A stretch of 64,000 bases of DNA from CAWBVG01 sp963792175 (GTDB lineage: Bacteria > Acidobacteriota > Vicinamibacteria > Vicinamibacterales > CAVVIG01). The stretch lies in assembly GCA_963792175.1 (NCBI GenBank), contig CAWBVG010000046.1, positions 62,001-126,000 on the forward strand, given 5' to 3'. Positions 10,964 to 20,399 of the stretch are shown one piece after another. The first letter of the stretch is position 1. Each line of letters begins with the position of its first letter. The translations under genes were made by a program, and so were the position numbers. Under the pieces are notes generated by a model, which worked only from the letters and a program-made list of their open reading frames with translations, was not told the DNA's origin and did no database searches.

Positions 10964-11548
10964 TTATATGCGGAGCCGGGGCGGCAGCGCCATGCCGCCG
11001 GTCAGAAGAATTCTGATGCCTTCTTCGACCGTGATATCGGGAAATACCGCCCGACCGCGCTCGCAGATCACGACATCGCCCAGGTAGAGATTGTTCGTCG
11101 GGACGTAGACGGCCAGGAGCTCCTCGGGGCCGTGTCCCCGATCGACGGTGAATTCGCGCGTCAGAAATCCCAGCGCATAACCGCGCCGCGGGTCCTCGAC
11201 CAGCACCACACGCTTGAACCCCGACGCGTTGTCAGGCGAAAACGCCGCGATCAGCTGCTTGACCGGCGCGTAGATGGTGCGGAACACCGGCACTTTCAGC
11301 AGCCATCCTTCGGTCCGCTGCAGAATCCGGCGGCCGATGACATTGCGCGCGAACGCGCCGACCAGGACGATCACGACCAGCGTCGTGACGGTCCCCAATC
11401 CGGGAATGCGCCGGCCGAGCAACCGATCGTAGAGCGGCGTCGTGAACCCGTCGACGACGCTGAACAGCCAGACCAGCGCCGCCACGCTGATGAACACCGG
11501 CACCATCACGAAGAAGCCGGCGATGAAGTTGCGGCGAAGCCACTGCAT
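10964..11548 (-). CDS. DUF502 family membrane protein
   Basis: 194 residues with two N-terminal transmembrane helices (about 6-28 and 50-72) and a soluble C-terminal domain containing VFRTIYAPVKQLIAAF and the conserved VPTNNLYLGDV pattern, typical of DUF502. Function is unknown for the family. It lies 22 bases before hppA and directly after uppP, so it may belong to an envelope-related operon. Confidence 0.8.
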   Translation of the reverse strand: MQWLRRNFIAGFFVMVPVFISVAALVWLFSVVDGFTTPLYDRLLGRRIPGLGTVTTLVVIVLVGAFARNVIGRRILQRTEGWLLKVPVFRTIYAPVKQLIAAFSPDNASGFKRVVLVEDPRRGYALGFLTREFTVDRGHGPEELLAVYVPTNNLYLGDVVICERGRAVFPDITVEEGIRILLTGGMALPPRLRI

Positions 11549-11569
11549 GGCGAATATCTGCCGGCACGC

Positions 11570-12403
11570 TCAGGCGCGCCACAGCCAGCATGACGGTTGC
11601 GGCGGCCAGCGCCAGCCGATACCAGGCGAAACGGCGATCGAACCTGATCGCCGAGATACTGCATGAAATAGCTTCACGGCCAGCGTAGCCGACGACGCGG
11701 AGCTGACAACGCCGATGACGAAGAGCGACGCGACTCATCGCCGCGCGCCGCGCTTTGACCGGCTTCGGCAACTTCGCTCGACGGCCGCACCGAGAATCGC
11801 CGGAATCGCCAGAGGAAGATGAGAACTCGGCCGCTTCGGCGCGGCGCAGACCGAGGAACAGCGCGGCGACGATCGTCGCCGCCCGAGCGCGAGACGCCTG
11901 GGATCAGCGCCAGCGCCTGCGCGCAGCCGATCGAGCAGCGCTCGGCCAAGTGTCAGGGACCGCTCCGGCCGCGACGTCTGGTGCCGACCGGCCTCGGCGA
12001 CGAAGAACAGCAGCGCGCCAGCCGGCGAGCAACGCCGCAGCAATGACGCCGGCGTCCGGCAGGTGCACTTCGATCATGGATCTTGAACAGCAAGCGCCCG
12101 CGACGACCGCCGGGATCGTCGCCGACAACGATCAGCCAGATCAGGCGCGCGTCGGCATCGTGGCGGTCGAAGAGCCGAGGCAGCGCTCGCGACCATGCGG
12201 ACCGATCTCCTCACGGAAGTAGATACATGACCGCGAGCAGCGTCCCGACGTGGCATGCCACGTCAAAGGCCAGGCCGAACTTGTCCCCGTCGAAGCCGAA
12301 AAACAGCCGCGCCAGGATCGAGATGGGCGGGACTCGACACTGGCAGGAACTCGGTGATTCCCTGCACGACGCCGAGCAATGCCGCCTGAACTGTCGCCGG
12401 CAC
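11570..12403 (-). pseudogene. uppP: Undecaprenyl-diphosphatase UppP/BacA, broken by multiple frame changes
   Basis: UppP recycles undecaprenyl pyrophosphate for cell-wall synthesis. Family segments occur in the right order but in changing frames: AALLGVVQGITEFLPVSS (from GTG 12403), ARLFFGFDGD then LAFDVACHVGTLLAVMY, YFREEIGPHG, TIPAVVAGA, QALALIPGVSRSGG, and FAWYRLALAAATVM near the end. At least five single-base changes are needed to join them, far more than in any other gene here. The end is estimated from a TGA in a plausible frame. It may be a poorly assembled intact gene or a decayed copy. The start abuts the secF stop, so it belongs to the sec operon. Confidence 0.7.
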
Positions 12404-12406
12404 GAG

Positions 12407-13416
12407 CTAAGACGCGCGTGCCTTCCTCTGAGGCTTCTGTTTCCGCTGCGGCTGCTGCGCCGGCGCCGCGCCGGCGGTGGCCGGGGCGTGAGCGGCGGCG
12501 CGCGTCGGGGCCATCGCCCCGCCACAGGCTGACGATCGCCGCGGCGATGAAGACGCTCGAGTAGGTGCCGGTGATGATGCCGACGACCATCGTGAACGCG
12601 AACCCGTGCAGCACCTCGCCGCCGAAGAAGAACAGCGCGAGCGCCGTGAGCAGCGCCGTGCCCGACGCAATCACCGTCCGGGTGAGCGTCTGGTTGACCG
12701 ACTCGTTGATGACGTGGTTCATCGAGTCGCGGCGCATGCTGCGCAGGTTCTCGCGAATCCGGTCGAAGATGACGATCGTGTCGTTGGTCGAGAAGCCGGT
12801 CATCGTCAGAATCGCGGCGATGACGTTGAGCGACATGTCGTAGCGGAAGAACGCCAGGAACGCCAGCGTGATCAGCAGGTCGTGAATCGTGGCGACGACG
12901 GCGCCGACGCCGAAACTGAACTGAAAGCGGAACGCGAGGTAGAACAGGATGCCGACGAGCGACAGGACGGTGGCCAGGATGCCCTTGCGCGTGAGTTCCT
13001 GACCGACGGTCGCGCCGACGATTTCGGCGCCTTCGCGCGTGCGTTTGCCGAGGTTGGCCCTGTCGAGCGCGTCCTCCACTTTCTGCGCCTCGGCTGACAG
13101 CGACGTGCCCGCTTCCGAGCCCACCTGCGGCACGCGGATCATGACCATGTGGGCGCTGGGATCGCCAATCGCCTGCACGACGGTGTTCTGGCCGCCGCCC
13201 GGGATAGTTCTTGTCCAGCGCCTCGCGGACCTGCTGCACCGAGACCGCCTGATCGTAGCGCTCGATGACCACTGTGCCGCCCGCGAATTCCACGCCTTTG
13301 GGGATGCCCCTGGTCGCGATCGTGACGATGCCGGCGATGATGATCACCCACGACAGGATGATCGCGTGCCACCGCCAGCGGAGGAAGTCGAAATGGGTGT
13401 CTTTGAAGATATGCAT
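12407..13416 (-). CDS. secF: Protein translocase subunit SecF, frameshifted
   Basis: Inner-membrane partner of SecD that uses proton-motive force to help proteins leave the Sec channel. The start MHIFKDTHFDFLRWRW and EFAGGTVV are typical. The frame breaks near 13200 (NYPG, then GGGQNTVVQAIGDPSAH) and probably again near 12510 in the basic Ala/Pro/Gln-rich tail ending KPQRKARAS. Six transmembrane helices are visible, including HDLLITLAFLAFFRYDMSLN and TMTGFSTNDTIVIFDRIREN. Corrected, it is about 336 residues. It follows secD after a repeat-filled gap of 40 bases. Confidence 0.9.
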
Positions 13417-13418
13417 AG

Positions 13419-13470
13419 TCAGCTATCAGCTATCGCTCGGCTCTCAGCTGCAGCCTCAGAGCTGATAGCT
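13419..13470. repeat. Word-repeat element, AGCTATC/GATAGCT family, between secD and secF
   Basis: AGCTATCAGCTATCGCTCGG on one side and AGAGCTGATAGCT on the other form partly complementary arms. The secD stop and its last five codons (LSYQL) fall inside the element. Confidence 0.6.
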
Positions 13471-15042
13471 CAACGTCGTGGCCTGACGCCGGTTGGCCAG
13501 CTCCACCTCGAAAATCGTCTTCGACACGAAGATCGACGTGAACAGATTCGACGCCAGACCGATGACCAGCGTCAGCGCGAACCCGCGGATCGGACCGGTG
13601 CCGAACTGGAACAGGAACGCGCACGAGATGAGCGCGGCGATGTGCGTGTCGAACAGCGTCCAGAACACCCGGCTGAAGCCGGCGTTGATGGCGGCGCGGA
13701 CCCCGCGCTGCGCCTCGAGCTCTTCCTTGATGCGCTCGAAGATCAGCACGCTGGAGTCGACGCCGATGCCCATCGTGAGGACGAAGCCGGCGATGCCCGG
13801 CAGCGTCATCACCGCGCCGATGTACGCCATCAGTCCGAGCAGGATCACCAGGTTGAAGATCAGCGCGACCACGGCGTTCACGCCTGACGCCTTGTAGTAC
13901 ACCAGCATGAAGACGACGATCAGCAGCAGCCCGGCGATCGACGCCCTCACGCCAGAGCGGATCGAGTCGGCGCCGAGCGACGGCCCGATCGTTCGCTCCG
14001 CCAGATAGCTCAGCGTCGCCGGCAGCGCGCCCGATCGCAGGATCAGCGACAGGTTCTGCACTTCCTCCGGCGTGAAACTGCCGCTGATGCGGCCGTCAGT
14101 CGTGATGCGCGATTCGAGCGTCGGCGCCGACTGCACGCGGCCGTCGAGGATGATCGCCAGCTGGCGGCCGACGTTCTCGCCGCTGACCTTGCCGAACTTC
14201 CGCCCGCCTTCGGTGTTGAGCGTGAAGCTGACCGCGGGGCGATTGTTTTCGTCGAGCGACGGCCGCGCGTTCCGCAGATCGCGTCCGGTGACCGCCGCGG
14301 CGCGCTTCACGAGGTAGAACATCGTGCCGGCGTCGCCGGCGCCGCCGTTGCCCGGCAGGATTTCCATGCCTTCGGGCGGCTGCCCGTTCGTCATCAGCTC
14401 TTCTTTGGTCCCCGCGACGCGCTCGACGATCTTCAGCTCCAGCAGACCGGGCGAGCCCATGATCTGCTTCGCGCGCTCGACGTCGGTGACGCCGGGCAGC
14501 TGCACCATGATCTGGTCGCTGCCCTGCTGCGTGATGCTCGGCTCGGTCACGCCCAGCTCGTTGACGCGGCGCTCGATCGTCTGGCGCGCCTGCACGACGG
14601 CTTCGCTGCGAAGGTTCACCTGGACGTTCGGCTTCATCGTGAACGTATAGGAGCCGTTGGTCCCGGAGCTGCGATCGAAGTTGGTCTGAACCTCGTTCGC
14701 CGCCGTCCGGAACGCGGCGTCCTGTGCCGGCGGAACGCCGTCCACGCGGAACTGCGTGGAACTGACCGGCACCACGTTCGCCGGGATGTTGGCCGTCCGC
14801 AGCGCATCGCGCAGCCGTTCCGATTCCAGATCCGTTTCGAGCCGCAGCGCATCCTCGGTCTGAACGCGCATCTCCAGGTGGACGCCGCCCTTCAGGTCGA
14901 GGCCGAGCTTCAACTGTTTGTCCATCAGCCATCCGGGCGCCGGCAGGTGGTAGCGCGCCGCGAGCATCGGATACGGGCCGACGGCGAAGAAGATGATGAA
15001 GACAGCGAGGACGGTGACGATCTTCCAGCGCAGGTTGGTCAT
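13456..15042 (-). CDS. secD: Protein translocase subunit SecD
   Basis: 528 residues, intact. Domain order: first transmembrane helix (about 7-27), the P1 periplasmic domain beginning GLDLKGGVHLEMRV, and a C-terminal bundle of five helices with GFVLTMGIGVDSSVLIFERI and the GFALTLVIGLASNLFTSIFVSK end. Works with SecF and YajC to drive late steps of secretion. The last residues LSYQL and stop codon come from an AGCTATC-family repeat. Confidence 0.96.
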   Translation of the reverse strand: MTNLRWKIVTVLAVFIIFFAVGPYPMLAARYHLPAPGWLMDKQLKLGLDLKGGVHLEMRVQTEDALRLETDLESERLRDALRTANIPANVVPVSSTQFRVDGVPPAQDAAFRTAANEVQTNFDRSSGTNGSYTFTMKPNVQVNLRSEAVVQARQTIERRVNELGVTEPSITQQGSDQIMVQLPGVTDVERAKQIMGSPGLLELKIVERVAGTKEELMTNGQPPEGMEILPGNGGAGDAGTMFYLVKRAAAVTGRDLRNARPSLDENNRPAVSFTLNTEGGRKFGKVSGENVGRQLAIILDGRVQSAPTLESRITTDGRISGSFTPEEVQNLSLILRSGALPATLSYLAERTIGPSLGADSIRSGVRASIAGLLLIVVFMLVYYKASGVNAVVALIFNLVILLGLMAYIGAVMTLPGIAGFVLTMGIGVDSSVLIFERIKEELEAQRGVRAAINAGFSRVFWTLFDTHIAALISCAFLFQFGTGPIRGFALTLVIGLASNLFTSIFVSKTIFEVELANRRQATTLSYQL

Positions 15043-15051
15043 GGCGCGTTC

Positions 15052-15393
15052 CTACGGATTCGGGGAGTCGACGACCGGCGGCTTGCCCTGAAGGCCGCCG
15101 ATGGCCGCCTTCGAGACATCGATCCGGACCTTGTCGGCAATCTGCAGCTGCACCTTGTCGCCGTTGATGCGCGTGATCTGGCCGTAGATGCCGCTGGTCG
15201 TGACAACCCGGTCGTTTTCCTTCAGGTTGTCGAGAAACTCCTGCACCTTCTGCTGCTTTCTCTTACCCGGGAGCAGGATGACGAAATAGAAGATCCCGAG
15301 GATGATGACGAACGGAATCGCCTGAATGAACGGGCTTCCGCCGTCGGCAGTCGCGCCCATGGCGAACACGGGACCGGCGTCGAACATCATCAT
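15052..15393 (-). CDS. yajC: Preprotein translocase subunit YajC
   Basis: 113 residues with a single N-terminal transmembrane helix (AIPFVIILGIFYFVILLP, about 24-41), then the basic GKRKQQKVQEFLDNLKENDR stretch and a small beta domain with VVTTSGIYGQI. This is the standard YajC layout. It overlaps the tgt stop by 4 bases and precedes secD by 9, the classic tgt-yajC-secD-secF order. Confidence 0.95.
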   Translation of the reverse strand: MMMFDAGPVFAMGATADGGSPFIQAIPFVIILGIFYFVILLPGKRKQQKVQEFLDNLKENDRVVTTSGIYGQITRINGDKVQLQIADKVRIDVSKAAIGGLQGKPPVVDSPNP

Positions 15394-16546
15394 TGGTCGT
15401 GCTGGCGGGACAAGCTCTGATGGAACTCTCGCCTGAAACTTTCAAACCGCCCGAACACAATAGCGTCCCTAATCCGCCCGAGCGTGTCAAGGTAAAAGTG
15501 TAGGTTATGCAACGTGTTAAGGGTGGCCGAGTTGATTTCGCCCGCCATGTACAGATGCCTGAGATAGGCCCGTGAGGCGGTCCGGCAGGTGTAGCACCCG
15601 CACGCCGGATCCGCGGGCCGGTCGTCCTCGGCGTACCGGGCGTTTTTGATGTTGAGACGCCCCTCGCTGGTGAACAGCTGGCCGTTCCGCGCGTTGCGCG
15701 TCGGCAACACACAATCGAACAGGTCCACTCCGCGGGCGACCGCCTCGACCAGGTCCGCCGGTGTGCCGGCGCCCATGAGATAGCGCGGGCGGTCCTCCGG
15801 CAGACACACGGTGGTCCGATCGACCATGTCGTACATGACCTCCGATGGCTCGCCGACGCTGAGACCGCCGATGGCGTAGGCCTCGAACCCGATGGCGACC
15901 GTTTCGCGCGCGCTCTCCTCGCGCAGCCGCGGAAACACACTGCCCTGCACGATGCCAAACTGCGCCTGGCCAGGATTCGTCACGGCGACGCCGGGCACCA
16001 GCCGGTCGCGGAGCGCGAGGAAGCGATCGCGTCCGCGGCACGCCCAGCGGAGCGTGCGCGCCATCGACTGCCGAGCTGCCGCCTCATCGGCCGGATGTGC
16101 CAGGCACTCGTCGAGCACCATGGCGACGTCGGATCCCAGCTGCGCCTGAATGTCCGCCGCCGACTCTGGCGTCAGCAGGTGCGCGGATCCGTCGAGGTGC
16201 GAGCGAAAGTGCGCGCCCTCCTCGTCGACGGTCCGCCGCGCGGCCATGCTGAACACCTGATAGCCGCCGCTGTCGGTCAGGATCGGCTTCTGCCAGCCGA
16301 TAAATGAGTGGAGTCCGCCGCGCCGCGCGATCAAGTCGGCGCCGGGCCTCAAATAGAGATGGTAGGTGTTGCTCAGCAGGATGGTGGCGCCGATCGATTC
16401 GAGGTCGCGATGGGTCAGGCCTTTCACCGCGCCTTGCGTGCCGACCGGCATGAACGCCGGCGTCTCCACCTCGCCATGCGCCGTCGTCATACGCCCGCGC
16501 CGGCGCGGCCATCGGCGTGAGTCACGCTGAAGCTGAAGGCAGTCAT
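15390..16546 (-). CDS. tgt: tRNA-guanine transglycosylase (queuine tRNA-ribosyltransferase), start region frameshifted
   Basis: Exchanges guanine 34 in GUN-anticodon tRNAs for preQ1 in queuosine synthesis. Hallmarks are VETPAFMPVGT, DSGGYQVFS with the catalytic-region Asp, FGIVQGS, and the zinc site CGCYTC followed by SRAYLRHLY. The intact frame begins at 16490 (MTTAHGEVETP), but the usual 18-residue beginning is found just upstream from ATG 16546 (MTAFSFSVTHADGRAGAG) in another frame, joined by a one-base change near 16500. Corrected length is about 385 residues, normal for Tgt. First gene of the tgt-yajC-secD-secF operon. Confidence 0.93.
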
Positions 16547-16582
16547 CGATCCACGAACCGACTACAATCTCGTTCGATGAGT

Positions 16583-16677
16583 TGAATCAACACAGAGGAC
16601 ACAATGGACACAAAGGAAGAGATCTTATTCTGTACGAATAGCCCTTGGTGTCCTTTGTGTCCTTTGTGGTGAATCAG
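16583..16677. repeat. Inverted word-repeat element, GGACACAGAG family, upstream of ddl
   Basis: The left arm (TGAATCAACACAGAGGACAC then AATGGACACAAAGG) and the reverse complement of the right arm (TGATTCACCACAAAGGACAC then AAAGGACACCAAGG) agree at nearly every base over about 34 positions. It lies between the divergent genes tgt and ddl. Confidence 0.75.
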
Positions 16678-16687
16678 CGGTGAAGCT

Positions 16688-17851
16688 GTGAAGAAGCTTC
16701 GAGTTGGCGTGATCTACGGCGGCCGCTCCGGCGAGCATGAAGTGTCACTCGCCTCGGCAGCGGCCGTCTTCAAGAACCTCGACCCGGCCCGCTACGAGGC
16801 AATCCCGATCAAGATCGAGAAGGACGGTCGATGGAGCCTGCCCGACCGTCCGCCGGCGATCGACAAGGCCGCGGACGTCATTCACGAAACCCACACGCCT
16901 CAGCTCGAAGCGGACGACCGGCGCGAGACTCACCTGGTGGCGCGGCCTGGCGGTGACACGCTCGTGACACTCGGCCCTTCGACTCGCGCGGTGGAACCGG
17001 CTCGCTCAGGGCAGGTCGCGGTCTCTGGTGTCAAGCTCGATGTCGTCTTCCCGGTTCTGCACGGTCCGTACGGCGAGGACGGGACAGTGCAGGGACTGCT
17101 CGAGCTGGCGAACGTGCCGTACGTCGGCGCGGGCGTGCTGGCGTCGGCGGTCGGCATGGACAAGGCGGCGATGAAGCTGGCGTTCGCGGCCAAGGGATTG
17201 CCGATTTGCGACTACGAAGTGGTGCTGCGGCGCGACTGGCAGCACGATGAGCGCGCGACGCTGCAGACGGTCGTCGATCGCCTGGGTTTCCCCGTCTTCG
17301 TGAAGCCGGCGAACCTGGGATCGAGCGTCGGCATCTCCAAGGCGAAACACGTCGCCGAGCTGCGCACCGCGATCAAGCTGGCCGGCGAGTTCGATCGCAA
17401 GGTGGTCGTCGAAGCGGCGGTGCCGAAGGCGCGCGAGATCGAGGTCGCCGTGCTGGGCAACGACGAGCCCGAGGCGTCGGTGCCGGGAGAAATCATTCCC
17501 TCCGGCGAGTTCTACGACTACGAAGCGAAATACCTGAACGCCGACTCGCGCGACGTCATCCCGGCGCCGCTGCCGGAACGGCTCACACAGGAAATCCGAT
17601 CGCTCGCGGTGGCGGCGTTCAAGGCGCTCGACTGCGCGGGCATGGCGCGCGTCGACTTCCTGCTGGCGGACGATGGATCGGGTTCGCTGTACGTGAACGA
17701 GCTGAATACCATCCCGGGCTTCACGACGATCAGCATGTACTCGAAGATGTGGGCGGCGAGCGGCGTGTCCTATCCGCAGTTGATCGATCGTCTCATCGCG
17801 CTTGCGATCGAACGCCACGCAGAGAAGCAACAACTGCGTACGAGCATGTGA
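16688..17851 (+). CDS. ddl: D-alanine--D-alanine ligase
   Basis: 387 residues, cytoplasmic ATP-grasp enzyme making the D-Ala-D-Ala end of the peptidoglycan stem. Motifs in order: YGGRSGEHEVSLAS (about 10-23), HGPYGEDGTVQG, GMDKAAMK, FVKPANLGSSVGI, EIEVAVLGN, and the metal site DFLLADDGSG with NELNTIPGFT. The start is GTG 16688 (MKKLRVGVIYGG). It is longer than usual by an in-frame stretch (TLGPSTRAVEPARSG, residues about 96-110) encoded by a small palindrome at 16974-17012, lying between the N-terminal and central domains. No lipid II neighbours are present. Confidence 0.95.
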   Translation: MKKLRVGVIYGGRSGEHEVSLASAAAVFKNLDPARYEAIPIKIEKDGRWSLPDRPPAIDKAADVIHETHTPQLEADDRRETHLVARPGGDTLVTLGPSTRAVEPARSGQVAVSGVKLDVVFPVLHGPYGEDGTVQGLLELANVPYVGAGVLASAVGMDKAAMKLAFAAKGLPICDYEVVLRRDWQHDERATLQTVVDRLGFPVFVKPANLGSSVGISKAKHVAELRTAIKLAGEFDRKVVVEAAVPKAREIEVAVLGNDEPEASVPGEIIPSGEFYDYEAKYLNADSRDVIPAPLPERLTQEIRSLAVAAFKALDCAGMARVDFLLADDGSGSLYVNELNTIPGFTTISMYSKMWAASGVSYPQLIDRLIALAIERHAEKQQLRTSM

Positions 17852-17891
17852 TCGTCGCGAGAAATTTTTGACATTTCTGGCACATTTGTGC

Positions 17892-17919
17892 TTGACACTG
17901 AAATGTACAGGTTCATAAT
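17892..17919 (+). promoter_or_regulatory. Sigma70-type promoter of the lysine-rich micro-ORF
   Basis: TTGACA at 17892-17897 and CATAAT at 17914-17919 with a 16-base spacer. A second TTGACA occurs at 17868-17873. The predicted start leaves an untranslated leader of about 140 bases containing a 7-bp hairpin (GATGGTG/CGCCATC). Confidence 0.65.
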
Positions 17920-18069
17920 CTACATCTGGTATGACGATGGTGTGTTTACGCCATCCCTAGTACCAAAGCGACGAGCGTCGAGCTTCTGGTGAGCGTGCCA
18001 GGCGGCAGCCACCGTTGATGGTCGTGAGCGCTCGCGCCGAATCCCACATGAAGGGGGGGATAACAGACA

Positions 18070-18120
18070 ATGGCGAAGAAAGCCAAGGGCGGGAAGAAGA
18101 AGGCTGGTAAGAAACGGTAA
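18070..18120 (+). CDS. 16-residue lysine-rich micro-ORF (MAKKAKGGKKKAGKKR)
   Basis: A complete small reading frame: ATG, 15 further codons and TAA. The product has 8 Lys and 1 Arg among 16 residues and no acidic residue. A purine-rich AAGGGGGGGA lies about 10 bases upstream of the ATG as a possible ribosome site. A consensus promoter (17892-17919) precedes it, and a perfect terminator (18140-18166) follows 19 bases after the stop, so this looks like a self-contained transcription unit. The composition recalls the basic tails of histone H1-like and HU-type DNA-binding proteins, or an RNA/ribosome-binding peptide. I do not recognise a family. The transcript may also act as RNA. Confidence 0.6.
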   Translation: MAKKAKGGKKKAGKKR

Positions 18121-18121
18121 T

Positions 18122-20399
18122 CTAGCCTCTCCCGTCGATAAAAGGGGGCCAACGTGGCCCCCTTTTCAATTTGTTCGCCAGCTGTGCTCCGCGAGAACAG
18201 AGGACACAGAACCCGAGCCCTGCAGCTAGCCCGAGCCGCCCCGTCGCCGTCGGCTGAGTGCCATCCCAGATCCTCACGCGCCGAATCACATCCCACTGCT
18301 GAATCTGATCGACGACGTCCATGCCCGCGATGACTCGGCCGAAGACCGTGTAGCGGCCATCGAGGTGCGGCTGCGGCGAGTGCGTGATGAAGTACTGACT
18401 GCCGCCCGTGTCAGGCCACGGGTCGAGCGCCATGCCGACGGTGCCGCGCAGATACGGGCGCTGGTTCAGTTCGTCGCGGATCGAATAGCCGGGCCCGCCT
18501 TCGCCGTCGCCGCGGGGATCGCCGTCCTGCACGACGAAGTCGGGCACGACGCGATGCACGCTGAGGCCGTCGAAGAAACCTTTGCGCGCGAGCGCGACGA
18601 AGTTCTCGACCGTCAACGGCGCGTCAAGCACGGCGAGCTCGACTTGAATCGTGCCTCGATCGGTTTCGATGTACGCCTGCGTCGACACGGTTGGGTTCGT
18701 CAGGCGTGACGCCGCATACACATCCGCGGACAGCGTCGTCGGCGCCGGCCTGATCTGCGCGGCGGCATTCGCCGCGGCGGCGGGATCGAGCTGCGCCATC
18801 AGGCGCGCGGCGCGGACGCGCAGCGCCCAGTCCTTGTCGGCGAACGCGGTTTTCAACACCGGCGCCGCCGAGGCCAGACCGTACGACGCCAGCGCGCCGA
18901 GCGCCGCCGCGCGCGCGTTGTAGCTCGGATCGCGCTGGCCGAACGTATACGCCTCGGCGAGCGCGGCGGCTCCACCAGATGGCTTCAGCGTGCCGAGACC
19001 GGTGGCCGCGGCCGCGCGGACCACCGGGTCGTCCACCTTCAATCGCTCGAGCAGGATGGCGGCGGCCTTGGGTGACTTGAGCTTCACGAGCGATTCGAGG
19101 ACGGCGGGAATCACCCGCTGGTCCGAATCGGCGAGCATCGTCTCGAGCCTCGGCAGCGCGACGTCCGAGGTCATCGCGCCGAGCACGGTCGCCAGCGCCG
19201 CGCGAACGCTCCAGTGCGGATCGGGATCCAGTGCGGAGAGGATGGTGATGAAGCTTTCCGGATCGGTCGCCGCGAGCGACCGCAGCGCGGCGGCCCTGAT
19301 CGCCGGGTTGGCATCGCTCAGCAAATCAAGCAGTGAGTCGTGCAGCTCCGGCGGCACTGACAGCGACGGGGGGATACCGCCGAGGGCGACGATCGATTCG
19401 AGCCGCACCTGCGGATCGGCGCTCGCGTCGTGAATGAAGCCCAGCAGCGGCGCGACGGCCGCCGGGTCGCCGATGCGTCCGAGCGCCCTGATGGTTTCGA
19501 TCAGCACCGATCGTTCGCCGCTGGAGAGCAGCGGCATCAACACGGGGAGCGCGGCCGGATCGCGCAGCGTCGCCAGCCCTTTGACGGCGAAGGCGCGGGT
19601 GTACGGATTGGCTTCTTTGGCGAGCGTCAGCAGCGCCGGCAGCGCGCGCTTGTCCTCGAGCCGCTGGAGAGCGAACGCGACCGGCCACCAGCGCACGCGC
19701 GGCTGGCCGCTCTGGTCGAGCACCGCGGCCGCGAGCCTGCGGGTACGCCTTCAGACGGACGAGGGCGTACAGCGCGAGGCGGAACGCCGCCGCGGGCGTG
19801 TCGCGACGCACGTCTTCTTCATCCCCGGGCGGCTGCGCGAGCGCGCCGGACTGGACGACTCGCGCAGCCAGCCGGCCGATCGCGTCGGCGGCGGACGAAT
19901 CGCCGAGCAGACCGAGCGCTTCGGCCGCCGAACCCTGCACGAGCGGTGACGCGTCGGCAAGCGCCGCGATCAGCGGATCGCGCGCACGTGCGTCGCCGAG
20001 CACACCCAGTGCGAACGCGGCCATCTGCCGCACCTCGGGATCGCGATCGGCCAGAACGCCGACCAGCGGCGTGACGCCCTCGGCGAGGCCGATGCGGCCG
20101 ACGGCCAGCGCGGCACGCCGTCTGATGCGCGCCTCGTCGTCCGAGAGCAGGCGGACGACGTCGGGTGGAGGCGGCGGCGGAGCCACCGCGGGCGCCTGGC
20201 CTCGAACAGCGACGGGCGGGGCGGGCGTGATGGTGGGCGCGGTGTCGCGAAGCACGCGCTGATCCTCGAGTCGGAGGATCCAGGCCATCTTTTCTTCGAA
20301 GGTGGGACCGGCCGGCTTCACCGGCGTCGTCACCGGCGGCACGCTGGCACACGCTGACGCCAATCCGAACACCAGCAGAACTGCGAAACGATTCATCAC
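18122..20399 (-). CDS. HEAT-repeat protein fused to a cyclophilin-type peptidyl-prolyl isomerase, frameshifted
   Basis: The N-terminus is a likely lipoprotein signal (LLVFGLASAC). A long series of about 30-residue HEAT-like repeats (VRLLSDDEARIRRRAALAVG, DPEVRQMAAFALGVLGD and so on) follows, then a C-terminal cyclophilin domain (IETDRGTIQVELAVLDAP, VVQDGDPRGDGEGG, GSQYFITHSPQPHLDGRYTVFG). The two halves meet near 19740, where one base must change. Corrected length is about 755 residues. It probably acts in the periplasm or outer membrane as a folding factor with a protein-binding scaffold. The frame runs through the shared terminator to TAG at 18122; a stop one frame away (18226-18228) may be the true end. 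Its start overlaps the TGA of the enolase-family gene. Confidence 0.75.
18140..18166. terminator. Bidirectional intrinsic terminator
   Basis: A perfect 11-bp stem (AAAAGGGGGCC with its complement) and loop AACGT. Four T follow the GC stem on both strands, so it can end the micro-ORF transcript and the opposing HEAT-cyclophilin transcript. Confidence 0.9.

Noticed and set aside
10963..10968. Own promoter for hppA (TATAAT on the minus strand)
   Set aside because: No -35 is found at a suitable distance and the hexamer lies at the DUF502 stop; kept only as a possibility.
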